This document shows positions 48,573 to 61,881 of a stretch of DNA of 64,000 nucleotides, one piece after another; the stretch's first letter is position 1; the number at the start of each line of letters is the position of its first letter. The stretch covers positions 124,001 to 188,000 of the forward strand of contig JAGTXK010000138.1 in the NCBI GenBank assembly GCA_019096195.1. The letters are read 5' to 3'. The notes under the pieces are model-generated. The model did not search any database and was not told the DNA's origin. It was given only the letters and a program-made list of their open reading frames with translations. Source of the stretch: Boletus sp. NGJ. Lineage: Eukaryota; Basidiomycota; Agaricomycetes; Boletales; Boletaceae. A program made the position numbers and the translations under genes.

Positions 48573-51500
48573 ATGAAACGGTTTTCCCCGCAACCTGTCT
48601 CTCAGCGTTTGGACTACATCCCAGGTTCCCTGCTGAAGGACGTTCAGGAAACTCTCGAGCGTGGATCTCCTCTTCCGCGTCCCATGTCAGCTCCACTTGC
48701 TCATCTTGACAAGTCTGTCACGCCGTCGCCTCCTCTCGCGGACAATGCAGACTCTGCGCGCGTTAGCGAGGGTTCTCTGCCTTCTCCCAGCAAAGACTCG
48801 GATGGGGTGCGATCTCTCGATCTGATGGTCAGTCTTAAACGTGCAGAGCCATCGATTGTCAAGACAAGAACAGGGAGTGTGCTTTCAAGGGGTTTCATCC
48901 TGAAAACGGACTACTATCCTTCCGGTGGGTAGTTGTCAGCCAGAAATTCCAGATCAGTACTCAGCCATGGCTCTCGCTAGGACGCGCCCTGGATCTGGAT
49001 CTGAATGTCCACGGCGCGCCCAATTTTAGAGCACCCCGTCAGGGCAACCTCAATGTATTCGGTGTCGCCCAACCTCGGACGCAGGGTCTTCGTGCGATAC
49101 TATCTGTGCTCAGATGCCGTCCCGACACGCGTGACCCTTCTCATGTCGTCTGGTTCTCCACGCGAGAGGAACCGATTGGTGGGTTTCCCATGACTTTGTC
49201 AGAGGCATCTGCTCCATGGTCACGCCTGACCGAGTTGCCGTTGGACCAGTTTACATATCCGGACGTCCGTTTGTCCTGCGGGATGCATCTGAGCCGCGCA
49301 AGACGCTTTCGCTATCTGATCGGGCGGAAAATCTCGAGGCCATCGAAGACCGGTTGAAACAGGACATTCTTCAAGAAGCTAGCAAGTACGATGTATTGAT
49401 CTGGGCTGAGTCGTGTCCGTTCTGATTATCGATTTGGACAGATACGGTGGGCTTATTTTGACGCACAACGAACTCGGTAGGCTTTCAGGACGCCGTCTGC
49501 CATGGCATGCAAAGACTGACTTGGCGAAAGCTGCCGATAGTGGAGAAGGCGCGATATTGCCGACTTGGACGTACGTGGACAGCGTAAACGTGCGGACGTC
49601 GCGGGAGCTCTGGGAGAACATGCGCTTGGATGGATGGAACGTCGAGGTCGGTCTTGTCTTGTCTCTCCTTTTTACGTCTTATTCACCATCTCCAGTATCA
49701 CCGGCATGTCTTTTTTCTTCCTTTGCAATCCACGCCATGTAACCCGCTGGACACAGCATCCCCATTTCTCCTGATCGCCCAATAGAGGTAGTACTGCTTT
49801 CTCTCTTCTATATCCTGGCTTGATACCCCCGCCCAGGACAATTATCTGGATGCCTACCTCCGCGTCATCAAAGATGCCGACCCCGTCCGAAGCGCTCTCG
49901 TCTTCAGTTGCGGCATGGGCGCGGTACGTACTACATTTGCTATGGTTGCCGCATTGATTGTTCGCCGGAGAATGCTCCTTGTCCGAGGCTTAAATGACCC
50001 CTATACTACCAAGTCATCTTTCGTGTCCCCTTCTGCAGCAATCAAACAAGGATCTGTCTCACCGCGTATCAGCAGCGTAAGGCGTCTAATTCGTCATGAA
50101 TTGCCGAGCTCATCGGTGGTTATTTACAGCCGAGGACTCAGGTAATATGATCCACGGAGAGCTCTTGGTCGGATTTAACCGATCCCCGTTTAGCCTGCAG
50201 CGGATATGAAGCTAGCCCAGGCATTGGAAAATGCTACCGCCCAACAGGATTCAAACAGGTCCTTGCTTAGGTTGACTTATGTTCTGCAACAACGTGTGTG
50301 CTATTTCGCTGCAAGCCGGCTTGATGCCTGATTCAGCCAATCTGCATGTCCTAGACTTAAATTCACAATCAGCTATCGCGTTACTAATGTCGCAGCCAGT
50401 CTTGTTAGAAAATTTACGCAAGGCACACCAGGGAAATTATGGCGTCATCCTAAGCCTCCTCGGTTGCTTAGACCACGGTCTTCAAGCCAAAAAGGTGGTC
50501 GACCGTGTCATCGACACTTGTACGTTCTCTGGTTTCGCCATTTTCGGTCTCAGTATAGCGGTCCGTGAAGCAAGGTTGATTGGAGTTTTGTTGATGCAGG
50601 CGATCATGTAACAAACCTACGGGAAGATATCCTGGTCCATAGAGTCCGTTATTCACTCACCACCCCTGATGACGATGGTACCAAGAGGGAAGATATCCTA
50701 GCCAAAGCCGGGAGGTCGCTCGAAAAATAGTGCGTGACATGCTAGACAAGGTCGACTTCAGAGTCTGAGGCTTCGCTGTTCCAGTTTTTTCATGATCGCT
50801 TTCGCAAGCTATGTTGACTCTGTTCTTGACTTCACCCAGACGTTCTCAGACTGGCTTAAGGTTCGCCGTGATTTTTTTTTTCGGTCACTGCTGAACATCC
50901 TGAAATATATTCAGGCGAGAACAGAGATCTGGAAGTAAGCCCATTCAGCGTACAACCGTTGCAGTAGATCTTACTTTTTTTCTTGCATAGTCAGGTGATG
51001 TTCCTGAGAAAGTCACGGGGATCTCGATTGAACGTGTTTGCCCCAACACACGATCTTTCGCTTCTGTCCCGATCAGGGGCGGTGGACAAGTCGCTTGTTG
51101 CTGGGCAAAAGAACAACGTCGAGATTGCCGGTGGCCAATTACTTGGAGATGAGTACAGTGACCTCGTTGTAAAGGTTAGACTTGTTCTGCTGTGAGGGAG
51201 ACGAACAATGAATCCTCTATTTATCTAGAACCGAAGTGGCATCATTCTGAGGGAAAGGTGGGTCGATCTCGTCCCGGTAAATTCTATCTTTGCTGGAAGA
51301 TGATGCTAGCACCCTTCTGAAATCCGATCAATGGCTGTCGGAGTCACAACTTGTCTTGCAGTCCGTTCGCGGTGTCATCAACTTTAGAAACATTCCCGGC
51401 ACGAACATCTACGCGTGTGGACAACCAACTGAATCAGCAATTGACAAGGTAGTCCAGTTGGTCAAGGAAAATCATCCAAATGCCAACAAAGTCGTATGGG

Positions 51501-54500
51501 TAACCCTCCGCGAAGAACCTATTGTATATATCAATGGTGCTCCCTACTGTTTGAGGCGAGAGCGATTTTCTTTAAGGAACATGAAAGGTTACTGGTTTAT
51601 CTATCTACGTGGACAACATTTACCTCGTTAAATGCAGATTATGGAGGGATCTCCGCATCACGCTTGGAAGTACTCGAGGAGCGTCTTAAAGACGATGTAC
51701 TCGCGGAACTAGACGCATTCGATGGAAGGTGTGAAATTCTGGTGCATGCTAGTCAACATTGTTAACTTTCGCACTGCTCGTAAGGCTTCTACTTCACACG
51801 GAAAGGTCGAATGGATCCGTCATTCCCATATGGGAAGAAGTCCAATCTCAGGATGTCGCTGTCCTCAAGGACATCATGGTATCACGGCAGTCGGGCTGCG
51901 GGATTGAAGTACAATACACTCGCATCCCAATCACCGCGGAACGTCCACCGGACATGTCCGATATCAGCGAACTCATGGAGTTGGTAGTCCGTACCGATTC
52001 CATGAACACTGTAATCGTCGTGAACTGCCAACTAGGGCGAGGAAGGAGTACGCTGACTTCAGTGAGGTTCGCCTTGGACAGATGAACTTCCAGTTGACCC
52101 AATTCAGGTCCTTATCCTTCTGATCCAACAATGGTTGAAAGACAGCAGACTGCTCGCACGAGCGTCCCCTCGGCTGTTTGCCCGATCACGTTCCGTGTCA
52201 ACGTCCGTTTCACGTGCAGAGGATGAGCCCGTGAATTTGCGACAGTCATACCAAGTTGTGGACAGTATGTCTTTCATGTCTCATTCGATTCTTGTACGCA
52301 TTTATGATCCAATTTGAGATTTCCTTCGCATCGTCCGTCAAGGGCCAGCAGTGAAAAACACTGTCGATGAGGCTATCGATCGGTGTGCAGCAGTTCTGAA
52401 TCTGCGTGATTCTATCGAGGTGGAACGTGTGAAGGCAGAGCAAGTCACTGACGAGAAGCAGAAGCGCATTCATACATCTAAAGGTCCGTGTTAACACTAA
52501 AATGTGGTATAGACTGACGGTTATTCAGGACTACATAATCTCCGGCGATACTTTGAGCTCGTTGTCTTCCAGGCTTATTTACAATCAACGGAAGCTGATA
52601 CCCTGCAGTCTGTTGAGACCTTTGAGAAATTTATCGAGAACAGGCCAGGTATAATCACGGTCTGTCATTTGTCACAACATATGCTTATGAAGTGCGGACA
52701 GTCATCAAGACATTCGAAAAAGACCTCATTGCTAGCGGTCCGAAAGCACTGATTCCGTTGGAGCGGATAGATAGTGTTGCCCACCCTGACGAAGTTAAAC
52801 AGGTCGTGGTCAATCGATCTGGAAGCATCCTGTCAGCCTCCACAATTTTGAAGAGTGATTTCTTTTCAAACTTGCAGAAAATGACCCTCCCAGAGTGCGT
52901 TTGTCATCGTGGCAATATTGTAATGTACACGACACTCAACCACGTTTCGCGAGGCAGGCGGATTGACGGATCACCTAACTTCCGACGCGTGCCTTTGACC
53001 CTCATATTGGGCTCGTCTGGAAAGCCTATCTCGGAAGCCTCTATTGCGCTTCTTGAATGTGTCAATGACGGGAAGATGGTTTGCGGAAGGTATGATTTCA
53101 ACTCTCCGCGTTTCCTTTTTGGTACTCTCGTTTACCCAACGAATCCAGCGGAATGCCTACTGTACAAGGGTGTGTCTTGATCAATATTCGGGCGAATCTT
53201 TGGTTATATTCGCACAGGTTACGGAGAGCGCTGGCGAGAGTGAATGCCGGTCCACAGGGGACAAACATGGTGTTTTGGACTTCTTTGAGAGAGGTCTTGT
53301 TAAATTTCTCCACCTGGCGATACAATTGCATGCTGACTTGAACAGGAACCAGTCGTTTATGTCGCTGGCCAACCACATGTTCTGCGGCTGGTGGACAAGC
53401 CCCTAGAAAACGTCGAGTATGGCTATTTCTTTCGGGTGAGATGGATGTTAATTCACACGTATAGAGCTACGGGAGTCACCACTACCATGGTGGAGACCAT
53501 GGAGGAACGTTTCAAGGAGGATGTCCTTCGGGAACTTCGTCAAGGTGGTGGCCGTATTTTGCTTCACGATGAAGTAGAGGAACGCCCTGGTGTATTCACG
53601 ATCGTACCCATATGGGAAACAGTTTCGGAGGGAGATATCATGACACCACGGGACGTGTTTGACCTCGTGGCGAAGGAAGGCTATAAGGTCCAGTGCTGTC
53701 CAACATGTTCGACGCTCCAGCTGACCACTTTGAATGCTAGATCGATTACGACCGTGTGGCAATTGTGGGGGATCTCATATCGTGTTTACCAACTGACTAA
53801 CGCCGAAATCCAGACTGACGAACAAGCACCGCTCCCCGACGCACTTTATCAACTTTTGGATCGCATTCGACTTGGATACTCACAAGCAGGTGATTTCATC
53901 TTCAATTGTCAGATGGGCAGAGGTCGCACCACCACTGGCATGGTGACTGCATGCCTAATTTCAACTGTCGTGAATTGGGTGGGAGAAGAGTGTGTCAGTG
54001 TCGCTGAGGACATGAGTATGTTAACCTGTGATTCAATTGATGGCCTGTCCGAGGAGGAAGCGTACTTGCAAGGTACTCGCACTCGTTTTTGCAGCTGGTC
54101 TAATGGTTAAACTTGACCGCAGGAGAGTACAAGACGATCTTGCAGCTCGTTGGTGTACTCTCTCATGGCAAGATCGCAAAACGCCTGACCGACCGTGCAA
54201 TTGACCTGATGCAAGATGTCCAGAACCTCAGGAAAGCAATCTACGAGTGAGCTTGTTCCTCTTATGTCACTTTTTTGCTGAATATGACGGTCATGCTACA
54301 GTTACAAGCTCAAGGTAGAAGCGTGCGAGAAAGGAAGCGTCAAGCAGGGGAAGCTGATGGATATCGCTGTGAATTACCTGTGAGGCAGTGATGATAGTTT
54401 CACATCAGACCATGTGCTCACCAACTCGTATAGATACCGCTATGGGACGCTCATAGTTTTTTGCAACTACCTGATCGAAATGCGGGGATCAAGCGGTAAA

Positions 54501-54581
54501 GGAGAGGAGCAACCGTTTCCTGCATGGCTCCGAGAACACCGGGAGATCGCTAAATTATTGGGAAGGAAGTCACTAGACTGA
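48573..54581 (+). CDS. Paladin / inositol-hexakisphosphate (PTP-like phytase) domain protein
   Basis: Very large, intron-rich gene (more than 25 introns of ~50 nt) coding for roughly 1,400-1,500 residues. Three tandem PTP-like units each repeat the order RSGSILS-type strand, NFR, VVWVTLREEPIVYI, LEERLKDD, then a P-loop. The loops are CGMGAVR (near 49910), CQLGRGR (near 52030) and CQMGRGR (near 53910), all fitting CX5R. A C-terminal helical part ends AWLREHREIAKLLGRKSLD. Fungal members carry the inositol hexakisphosphate domain name; the animal orthologue paladin has been linked to phosphoinositide dephosphorylation. The gene looks intact when spliced. An 8-nt microexon (49696-49703) and a GC-AG intron after it restore YHRIPISPDRPIE. 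Confidence 0.87.
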
Positions 54582-54979
54582 GGACAAGCGGTAAGTTGAC
54601 GTTGGTCTCTACTTCGTAGAATACCATCGGACCATTAAACTGGTCGAGTGGGGATATTTTGTATGTTGGATGTTATGAATATCATGCCATCAGTAGTACG
54701 GCATCCATAACCAGGCACTGCTGCACGTGATGATTTGGCTTGACGCACAGCCACTTGTTGTATCGGTTTCTACTACATCACTGGCACTGCTGCGCTTGCA
54801 TTTGTACTTTGTCCAGCCTACTTTTTACAAACGCACACTAGAAAACAAGTTATCCAGGACAGCGTCCGGCTTGTCGTTGATCACAGGGTTACCCATAACG
54901 ACGGCGGTGTGGTCTCGTGACTTGACGCTGCTGCGGATTTTCCACCCGTTTTCGCTCCACACCTTGCTAGCTGCCCAGG

Positions 54980-56183
54980 ATGAAGAAACCGACGTATTCA
55001 TTATTGTTCGCCATCGTAGCTTCTGCTATGCTACTCCCTGTTCTCGCATTGCGGCACGAGCCAATCGGAGAGCGCGTAGCCATCCAAGTCCGTGCCTTGC
55101 TTGCAGTAGACTCTGGTAGTACCAGTGTCGCCGTGCCTACCACTACTGCTGCGATTCAGACGACAGCGCAACCCACAACGAGTACGGTCGCAACCTCGCC
55201 GACATCTACACCTACGTCGTCTGCCGCAGCTACATCGGCACCCTCTTCTGCAGCAGTGCCTAGCGCCGCCACCACTCAAGCAACTTCAGCGGCAGCTCCA
55301 ACCACGCCAGCTGTAATAACCTCGGCGGTGCCCACCACCGCTACCAACTCCCTAGGACAGGTTGTTACCAGCTACGTCACAGAGAGCGTCACAGCGTCAA
55401 GCGCCACCCCTTCCCAAACGAATACCTCGAACAATTCCAGCGGTAACGGTCTGAGTACCGGCTCTGTCGTTGGCCTTTCTGTTGCTGGCGGCATAGCGGC
55501 ACTTGGCATTATCCTCTTTTTCGTCTGGAAGTTCACAAGGAAACGGTTTACCGATTTCGATGACAGTACGTCCTTTACGTAAACGTTTCATGTGGAATGA
55601 TGTGAACCATGTCCCTTACACAGGCGAAGCTATCAAATGGCCGGAGTTGAATGCACACGACAACGATGTGCACGCTCTTCCAACGAAATCCACGGGAAGG
55701 GCAGGCTTTGGTCCAGAGAACGAGTCTGATGTTGACCTCGCGAGAGCACCGAGCCCTGGTGGTACTTACGCAAATTCGATCGCAGCTTCGTCTGTTCCTG
55801 AAGCGTATGGTACCGGAGATCCATATGCAGTTCCACCCTTACCTCATCTCAACCCGAACCAACCTTACCGCGACGAGCCTGGTGTATATGTTCAACCCAG
55901 TGGATATTATGACCCATATCGTGGTCCGGTGCCAAACACATTCACGGATCCCATTTCTGATGGGCAAGGCGCAGAATCTATCCCAATGACACAGATGGCT
56001 AGGATGAGGAGTCCAGGTCCCCAGATGGCGTATGATATGCAAGGTCGCGGTTCCCCAGCGCCGCAGGCGGCGATGGGGTATGCAGGCATGGATGAACGAA
56101 CTGGAACGCCGGTCCCCGGCGCGTTAGGCGCAGGCAGAGCCTCTCCCAGTCCTCATTCCGGATACGGGTATGGACCACGATAG
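54980..56183 (+). CDS. Mid2-like single-pass wall-stress sensor or mucin-like protein
   Basis: 381 residues from two exons (54980-55565 and 55624-56183). A signal peptide (MKKPTYSLLFAIVASAMLLP) leads a Ser/Thr/Ala/Pro-rich region of about 110 residues suited to O-mannosylation. One transmembrane helix (SVVGLSVAGGIAALGIILFF) is followed by basic KFTRKRF and a Pro/Tyr/Gly-rich cytosolic tail of about 190 residues. The layout matches fungal Mid2/WSC-type sensors that report cell-wall stress, though no WSC cysteine domain is present. It may also be an adhesin-like protein. Such proteins diverge fast, so the family name is tentative but the topology is clear. Confidence 0.78.
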
Positions 56184-56765
56184 CCGCCCGCCCTCGTTTA
56201 GATGGCTAGCATGTGAGGGAGGGGAATGCTCGCTGGATGTCATGACGGACCAAAGTATTTAGACAGTCCAAGGATTTAATACCCTCTGCGACGGATGTAC
56301 ACTCGTTTGGTTGGTCGTTCTCTTTCGTCTTGCATCTCAGCTCCCATGAACTCGTATTTTGTCCAGCAAATCTCTCGCGTATCATGGCTTCATCTCTCAT
56401 CTAATATAGATTTTGTCAAGAATGCTCTTCGGTGGACAGCTAGCTGTCACTGTCAACATCAATACACCGTCCTGCTGTCAAACCTACCTCTATTCTTTTT
56501 TGTTCTTTTTGCTTGGATATCCGAGGCATACGAACCTTTTTATTCCTCAACATTGACACGCATTACACCGCAAATGAAAAGACTTTATACGTTTACAAAC
56601 TCTTTCGCGCAGGTAGTCGTTTACTCTGGGAAGACTGTCACAAGAGAAGAAAGCCTCAAGATCTAAAGTGAACAAGATCTCCAGAAATCCAAGACAGTCC
56701 CAAGCGAGAACATAATACGTATATGGAATAAACATCGACCTAGACGTCGTCCGTGCTGCAAAGCC
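56184..56765. other. Intergenic between convergent genes
   Basis: About 580 bp between the sensor gene and the VTC4 stop; no gene seen. Confidence 0.5.
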
Positions 56766-59700
56766 TCACTGTTCTGCCATCTCGGCGAAGCGCAAGCCGA
56801 CATTGACGGCCAACGCGACGAACAGCACGAAGCACAAGATAGTCGGACCATACTTGTCATAGTAGAGTCCTTCAGCACTGCGCGCCCGAAGGCGCTGTGC
56901 ACGGTACACGAAAATGATGGCCGAATATGCGATGGAGAGTAGCGCCGCCAAGGTGAAGAGCCCTGCGCTGATCAAGCCTTTGGAATCGTCGTGAGGAACA
57001 AAGTTGAGGAGAGTCGTCGCGATAGAGCTTATGAGGACAGCAAAGTTTAGCCATTTCTGGTGGCCCCGTGGGTCAGTTGGGAAAGGCGAGTTAACGAAGC
57101 ATAAAGACTTGCCAGAAACGTCCGTTCGTTGGCGAAATAAACCTTGGGTTCGATGCGAACAGGTACCGCAATCTTCTTCCCAGATGGTGCAATCCAGTCA
57201 CGGACAAGTAGTCTCTCCTGTTCTGGTATTTCTTCTTCGTTGATCCCTTCAGCTTCAGGAGGCCGACGGGTCGTTTGATTATCACCAGTCTGGGTTCCGT
57301 TCAGCCGCTCCTCCAATGTCTTGTCAAATGCCGTTGACGATGCCAGTGGATCGATAGACAGCAACTTTCGTTGAGCACGTCGCTGATCAGAGACATGCTC
57401 TTCCCGGTGCTGTTCCAACAACGGCGTACGCTCGTCAACCTCTTCTTCTTCTTCCTCTCCTCTCGAAAATGTGCCTGGACTGTCCGATCCGCCATCGTGG
57501 CGGTCCTTCAGAGACTTCTCGCGATACGCAATGGCTTCTGCAACATCCACATGAGGAAGACCTGTACGTCTGTCCTCATCCTTTGCTGGCGTCAGGTCCA
57601 TGACTTCGTCCTCTTCCCCTTCAGAGACCGGCTCGGCGTACGTTTGAGATGGCGTCGTTTCACCGGAACGTCCCTGATCCAAGGAAGCTCTCGAAGACGA
57701 GGCCAGAGGTCGTTCTACCGTCAGGTAACCAGTGCTAGGCTTCAGAATGTCGGTGTCCACTACAGGAGGCAATTCAATAAGCCGTTTACTACCTTGAACG
57801 TTTCCTTCGCAACTTACTCTGCGGAAGCCAGAACGGAACAAGGTCTGTCCGGTGCGGAAGTAGGGTAGAGCACCCGTGTATGAATTTACTGCATCGGCAT
57901 GAGCTACGAGGATAAGTGAATTTGGTTGTCAGCTGACCTGAACTTGGGAACGGCTTCGACTAGATGGGATTGGACTAGGTCCATCACCCACTGGGGAGGT
58001 TGTTGGCCAAACTGCGTCTGCAGCTTGACTTCCAACACACCATATTTGAACAGTTCCTTGTCTTCATCGGGCACCTGGTCAAAGGGATAATCGATTCCTA
58101 TGTCAGTGCGCCGCCAATTGTCCCCCGAGCGTACACGTCCATCCCAGTTGTCTTCTCTGACCATGGTGAGCTCGGTATCAAGAGAAATCCGCACACGAGC
58201 ATCACCCGGTAACTGGAACGCAGTTCGATTGTAAAACGAACGCATGACTAGAGGCGTTTCATTAACAAAATAGAAATACATGCTTTGAAGGCACTTTACC
58301 GGGCGCAAGCTTGCGATTCAAAATGCGATATTGCACCTCGCTGGCAAGCTGAATCATCGAATCGACTTCGCTCTGACCTTTCTTGCCGTCGTCGGCCAAC
58401 GCTTGCAATTCAGCATCCATGATATATTCTCCTCGCAAGAATGCGTTCACGAGGTGTTCCTTGATGGAAAAACGGGCTTTGACCGATTTTTCTCCAGTCC
58501 AATCTTCTCGGTGAGTTTTACGTTCCACAAAAATCTGTCAATGAAACGACATTGAATATAGACTGATTTATAGTCTGCGGACTTACGGTCTTTGTGTCGG
58601 TATCTCCGTACCACCGCAGACGGATTGCTTCAGCACCCTCGGTCTTTTCGAGCCGACCGAGGTAGAGGTCCAGATCTTCATTGTCAAAGTATATAGATGT
58701 GATTGCTGTTCGAGTTCGTGAGATCAGATGGTATCAAGGGAACTCGGTATATTACCTGCATCCTTGGGTTCGAACTCTTTCTCCCCATTGAATACTGTCG
58801 GCAATGATCGAGGTTAGATTTGCAAAGAGTGTGATTGCGAGAACGGGACAAACCAAGCACAGGTAGGTGTCTCAAAATGGCTAGTTTGAGTGGGACGAGA
58901 TTGTCTGGGTGCACCTGATAATGGGTGAGACTGCATCCAAAATCAAGTAGACCTTTGTTACCCAGTATTTCGTCGTCTGTCGAACGAACGCACTCTGGTT
59001 GCTGCCCGCACTCGAATCGCCTACGACGGGGTGACCACGCGTGCGAACCAGGTTGTACAATTTCGAAAGTTTAACAATGAGGGCATCCCAATTATATTTA
59101 TAAAACGGTCGTTCTTCCAAGTAACCTTGAATGAACGTAGGTTTGAGTGGCCTATTCGTTTGTTTCTGAGAACGAAATCAGTGTACTGGCATACAGCCCG
59201 GCAAGACGTGACTAACGTCATGTTTCTAGAGTCTCGTCAGAATCGGAGACATGAAACTGGGAGACAACACAGACCTTTAAGATTTTTAGAAAGCCTGTGA
59301 TGTTGAGTTTTGTGTACAAGGCGAGATCATGTACATCTGCGACGAGGGTGGCCACTTCGACTTCCAATCCATGAAAAATTTCTTCAAGTTCGTCATAGGA
59401 ATCACCACCTCCTTCGAGGTCGTCTTCGTCGTCCGAGCCTTCATCGGGGCCATAGTCGGAAGTACGCGGGTAGAGAGACTCGGGATCGCTGGGCGTGATC
59501 GGAGACGGTTCGGACGACGACTGAGAGTCCTGCTGAGCCACGAGACGTTTCACGTCGCGTTCAGCATCGCCGATACGTCGGGAGAGCTCCGAGGTCTGTC
59601 AAGGATGCAACGTGAGTGGCGTTGCATTGATTGACGCCGAGCGATCTCCAACCTTTTGTTTCTGGAAGTCGTGGATCTTGTCCAGCTCTCTCTTGAGCAT

Positions 59701-59960
59701 GGCGGTGAATTCGTGCTCATCTTTGTCGTTCCAGCTGTGGGACGTGATGCGAGCCTAGATGGGTGGTGGGGCGGTTAAAGAAGAAATTGAACTGTGGAAT
59801 GAAAGGCCCAAAACAACCTTGAGTTCCCGTTTAAGAAGGTTGTAGTCGATATAGAATGGCTGCCATTCTTCGTAGAGGCTCGCCTGCACGACGGATGGCG
59901 TTTAAACGAGATGGTTGATAAAGCAAGATACGAACCGTGATCTTTCTGCCGAACTTCATT
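56766..59960 (-). CDS. VTC4: Vacuolar transporter chaperone VTC4, polyphosphate polymerase
   Basis: Catalytic subunit of the VTC complex, which makes polyphosphate from ATP and moves it into the vacuole. Exon 1 is tiny (MKFGRKIT). The SPX domain continues with [20 protein letters not shown] and [15 protein letters not shown], the inositol-pyrophosphate-sensing helix. The tunnel domain shows [50 protein letters not shown] and [12 protein letters not shown], with the substrate-binding Arg, Lys and Glu residues of the family. A ~200-residue acidic linker ([17 protein letters not shown]) precedes three C-terminal membrane spans after [16 protein letters not shown]. It is divergent from the Gtr2 gene. 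The linker is longer than in yeast VTC4. Confidence 0.92.
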
Positions 59961-60278
59961 GCGACGAGGACGCGGTCAAGAGAAGTGGGTCTGACCAAGC
60001 GGACGATGGTCGGACAGTCACACTAGCACTGATACCCGGTGATGAAGTTTTAATCTGAAACAGACAACTGCCAGCCGTGGGAAGAATTGCCTCAAAGCCT
60101 ATCTGGTCTCCCACTGGTAGTATCTTGGCAGCGTACGGGCGTTGTGGTAGAACGAGCGTATTTTCTTTGTCGACAAGGCCTGGCCAAGTTGGAGGTTAGC
60201 TTTGAAGATTACGTTGAGTATAAATGTGGCAGTGTTGACACACCCAACCCATCGAGCGCAGAACCGGTTTTGACCACA
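59961..60278. promoter_or_regulatory. 318-bp divergent promoter between VTC4 and Gtr2
   Basis: Opposed start codons 318 bp apart. Both products work at the vacuole, so coordinated expression is possible; no motif is claimed. Confidence 0.45.
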
Positions 60279-61715
60279 ATGGATCCTCCGCAACAACAAG
60301 CGTCTCATCTCAAACTCGCAAAGTCACCGCAAGATGTCCCATCACATCGGTCAAAGATTCTTCTCTTGGGTACAAGAAGGTTCATCTCTTGAAACAATCT
60401 CGTCTGGCACGATCACTGAATATGGCCCCGCAAGGAGTGGCAAAACGTCCATCTTGCAAGTATTATTCAAGAACTTGCCGTCGAAGCAAACGTTCTACCT
60501 CGAACCTACAATGCGCGTCACCAAGCACCCCTTCGAGTGACCTGTCCCGCCGCTCGACGCCACTCTATTCACTCACGAACTTTCTTGGACAGCACGCTCA
60601 TCCCGCTCGAGATATGGGACTGTCCTGGAAACATCACAGTCGATACTCTAGGGGCTTCTCTTTCCGAAATTTCCAGTATCGTGTTCGTCATTGACATTCG
60701 AGTAAGCGAGATGCCATCCCAGAAGAACAAGGCTCATCCTTGCACAGGACCTATACCAACAACCCGTGATCAAGCTCGTCGAGTTCATCGTCGCTGCATG
60801 CCAAGTCAACCCAAACATTAACCTCGAGGTCTTCGTCCATAAGGCAGAAAAACTGCAGGAGGACGACAAGATTGGTAGGATTCTCCGTTCATTTGAAATG
60901 GTCAGCTCGGTAAACATCGTGACAGAGAACTTTCGCCAGATCCACGAGCGCGTCATGGATAGACTCGCAGATGAATCTCCCGAATACGAACAAGTTCCTC
61001 TGAATTTCCACTTGACGTCCGTCTATGACTATTCGCTCCAAGAAGCCTTCTCCCGCGTCATCCACAAGCTCATCGACTCTCTACCTTACCTCGAAAATCT
61101 GCTCAATATCTTTTGCGCCGTAAGTCCCCGTCGCGTCTCCCCGCGTCTAGTTTACAAGTCACCTTTCAAGAATACCTCATCACCAAAAGCATTTCTATTC
61201 GATACCACAAGCAAACTCTACGTAGCAACCGATGCATCTCCCGTCGACCAAGCAACACACAACCTCTGCTGTGATTATCTGCAAATGCTCAACTCGTTCG
61301 GACCTCTGTACAAGTATGGACGTTGTCCGGTCGAATGTACAACCTCGCTGATCCCAGAGAACACACCGTCAGGTCCAACACGCCGCCCGACCTGCTCTCC
61401 TCGAGGCTTGCACCATCCACTGCAACAGCTTCTTCCTCGCCTAGCCTCCCCCCTCAGGCTGAAACCCCCGATCCTTCCAGGTTGAGTGTCAAAGCCCCAT
61501 TTTACCCGTCTGCATCGGCGTCTCTGTCGCCCTCTCAACCCGTCACACTTACCTACCATCTCGTCACGCCCCACTTGGCACTCGTCGCCTCGTTGCCCAC
61601 GCCCGTGTTCGAGATGCGGAGGGGCCTCGTAGAGTGGAACGTGGTCTGGTTTAGAGAGGGTGTGAGAGAGATTTGGCAGGTCGAGAAGGAGCGGAGCGAG
61701 GGAGAGCTGGCTTGA
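60279..61715 (+). CDS. GTR2: Rag GTPase Gtr2 (RagC/D type)
   Basis: Vacuolar-membrane GTPase that pairs with Gtr1 and tells TORC1 about amino acids. Six exons (60279-60379, 60435-60536, 60593-60701, 60748-61119, 61171-61313, 61373-61715) give 389 residues in frame. P-loop ILLLGTRRSGKTS is split by the first intron. LEIWDCPGN is the G3 motif and FVHKAEKL takes the place of the NKxD motif, as in RagC. LTSVYDYSLQEAFSRVIHKL ends the GTPase. The roadblock-like half contains AFLFDTTSKLYVATD and VEWNVVWFREGVREI. A Ser/Pro-rich insert (RLAPSTATASSSPSLPPQ) interrupts this half and is typical of basidiomycete copies. Confidence 0.92.
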
Positions 61716-61881
61716 CGATGCATTTTTGATGTCGACTTGTCATTGTCTGTCCACATACCTGACGAATATAACCCAAGTATATGTCATGCGTGTTTGATGA
61801 CGTGCTCGCTTGTCTGACCAAAATACACCCAGGTAACAGTTGCTGTTGCAAGCTTACCCAAAGGAGAAAGCAAAAAAAAAC
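61716..61881. other. Short spacer between Gtr2 and tRNA-Gly
   Basis: Gtr2 3' flank, ending in the Pol III-type oligo-T (on the minus strand) that follows the tRNA gene. Confidence 0.5.

Noticed and set aside
49600-49800. Frameshift in paladin
   Set aside because: Explained fully by an 8-nt microexon and two ~50-nt introns.
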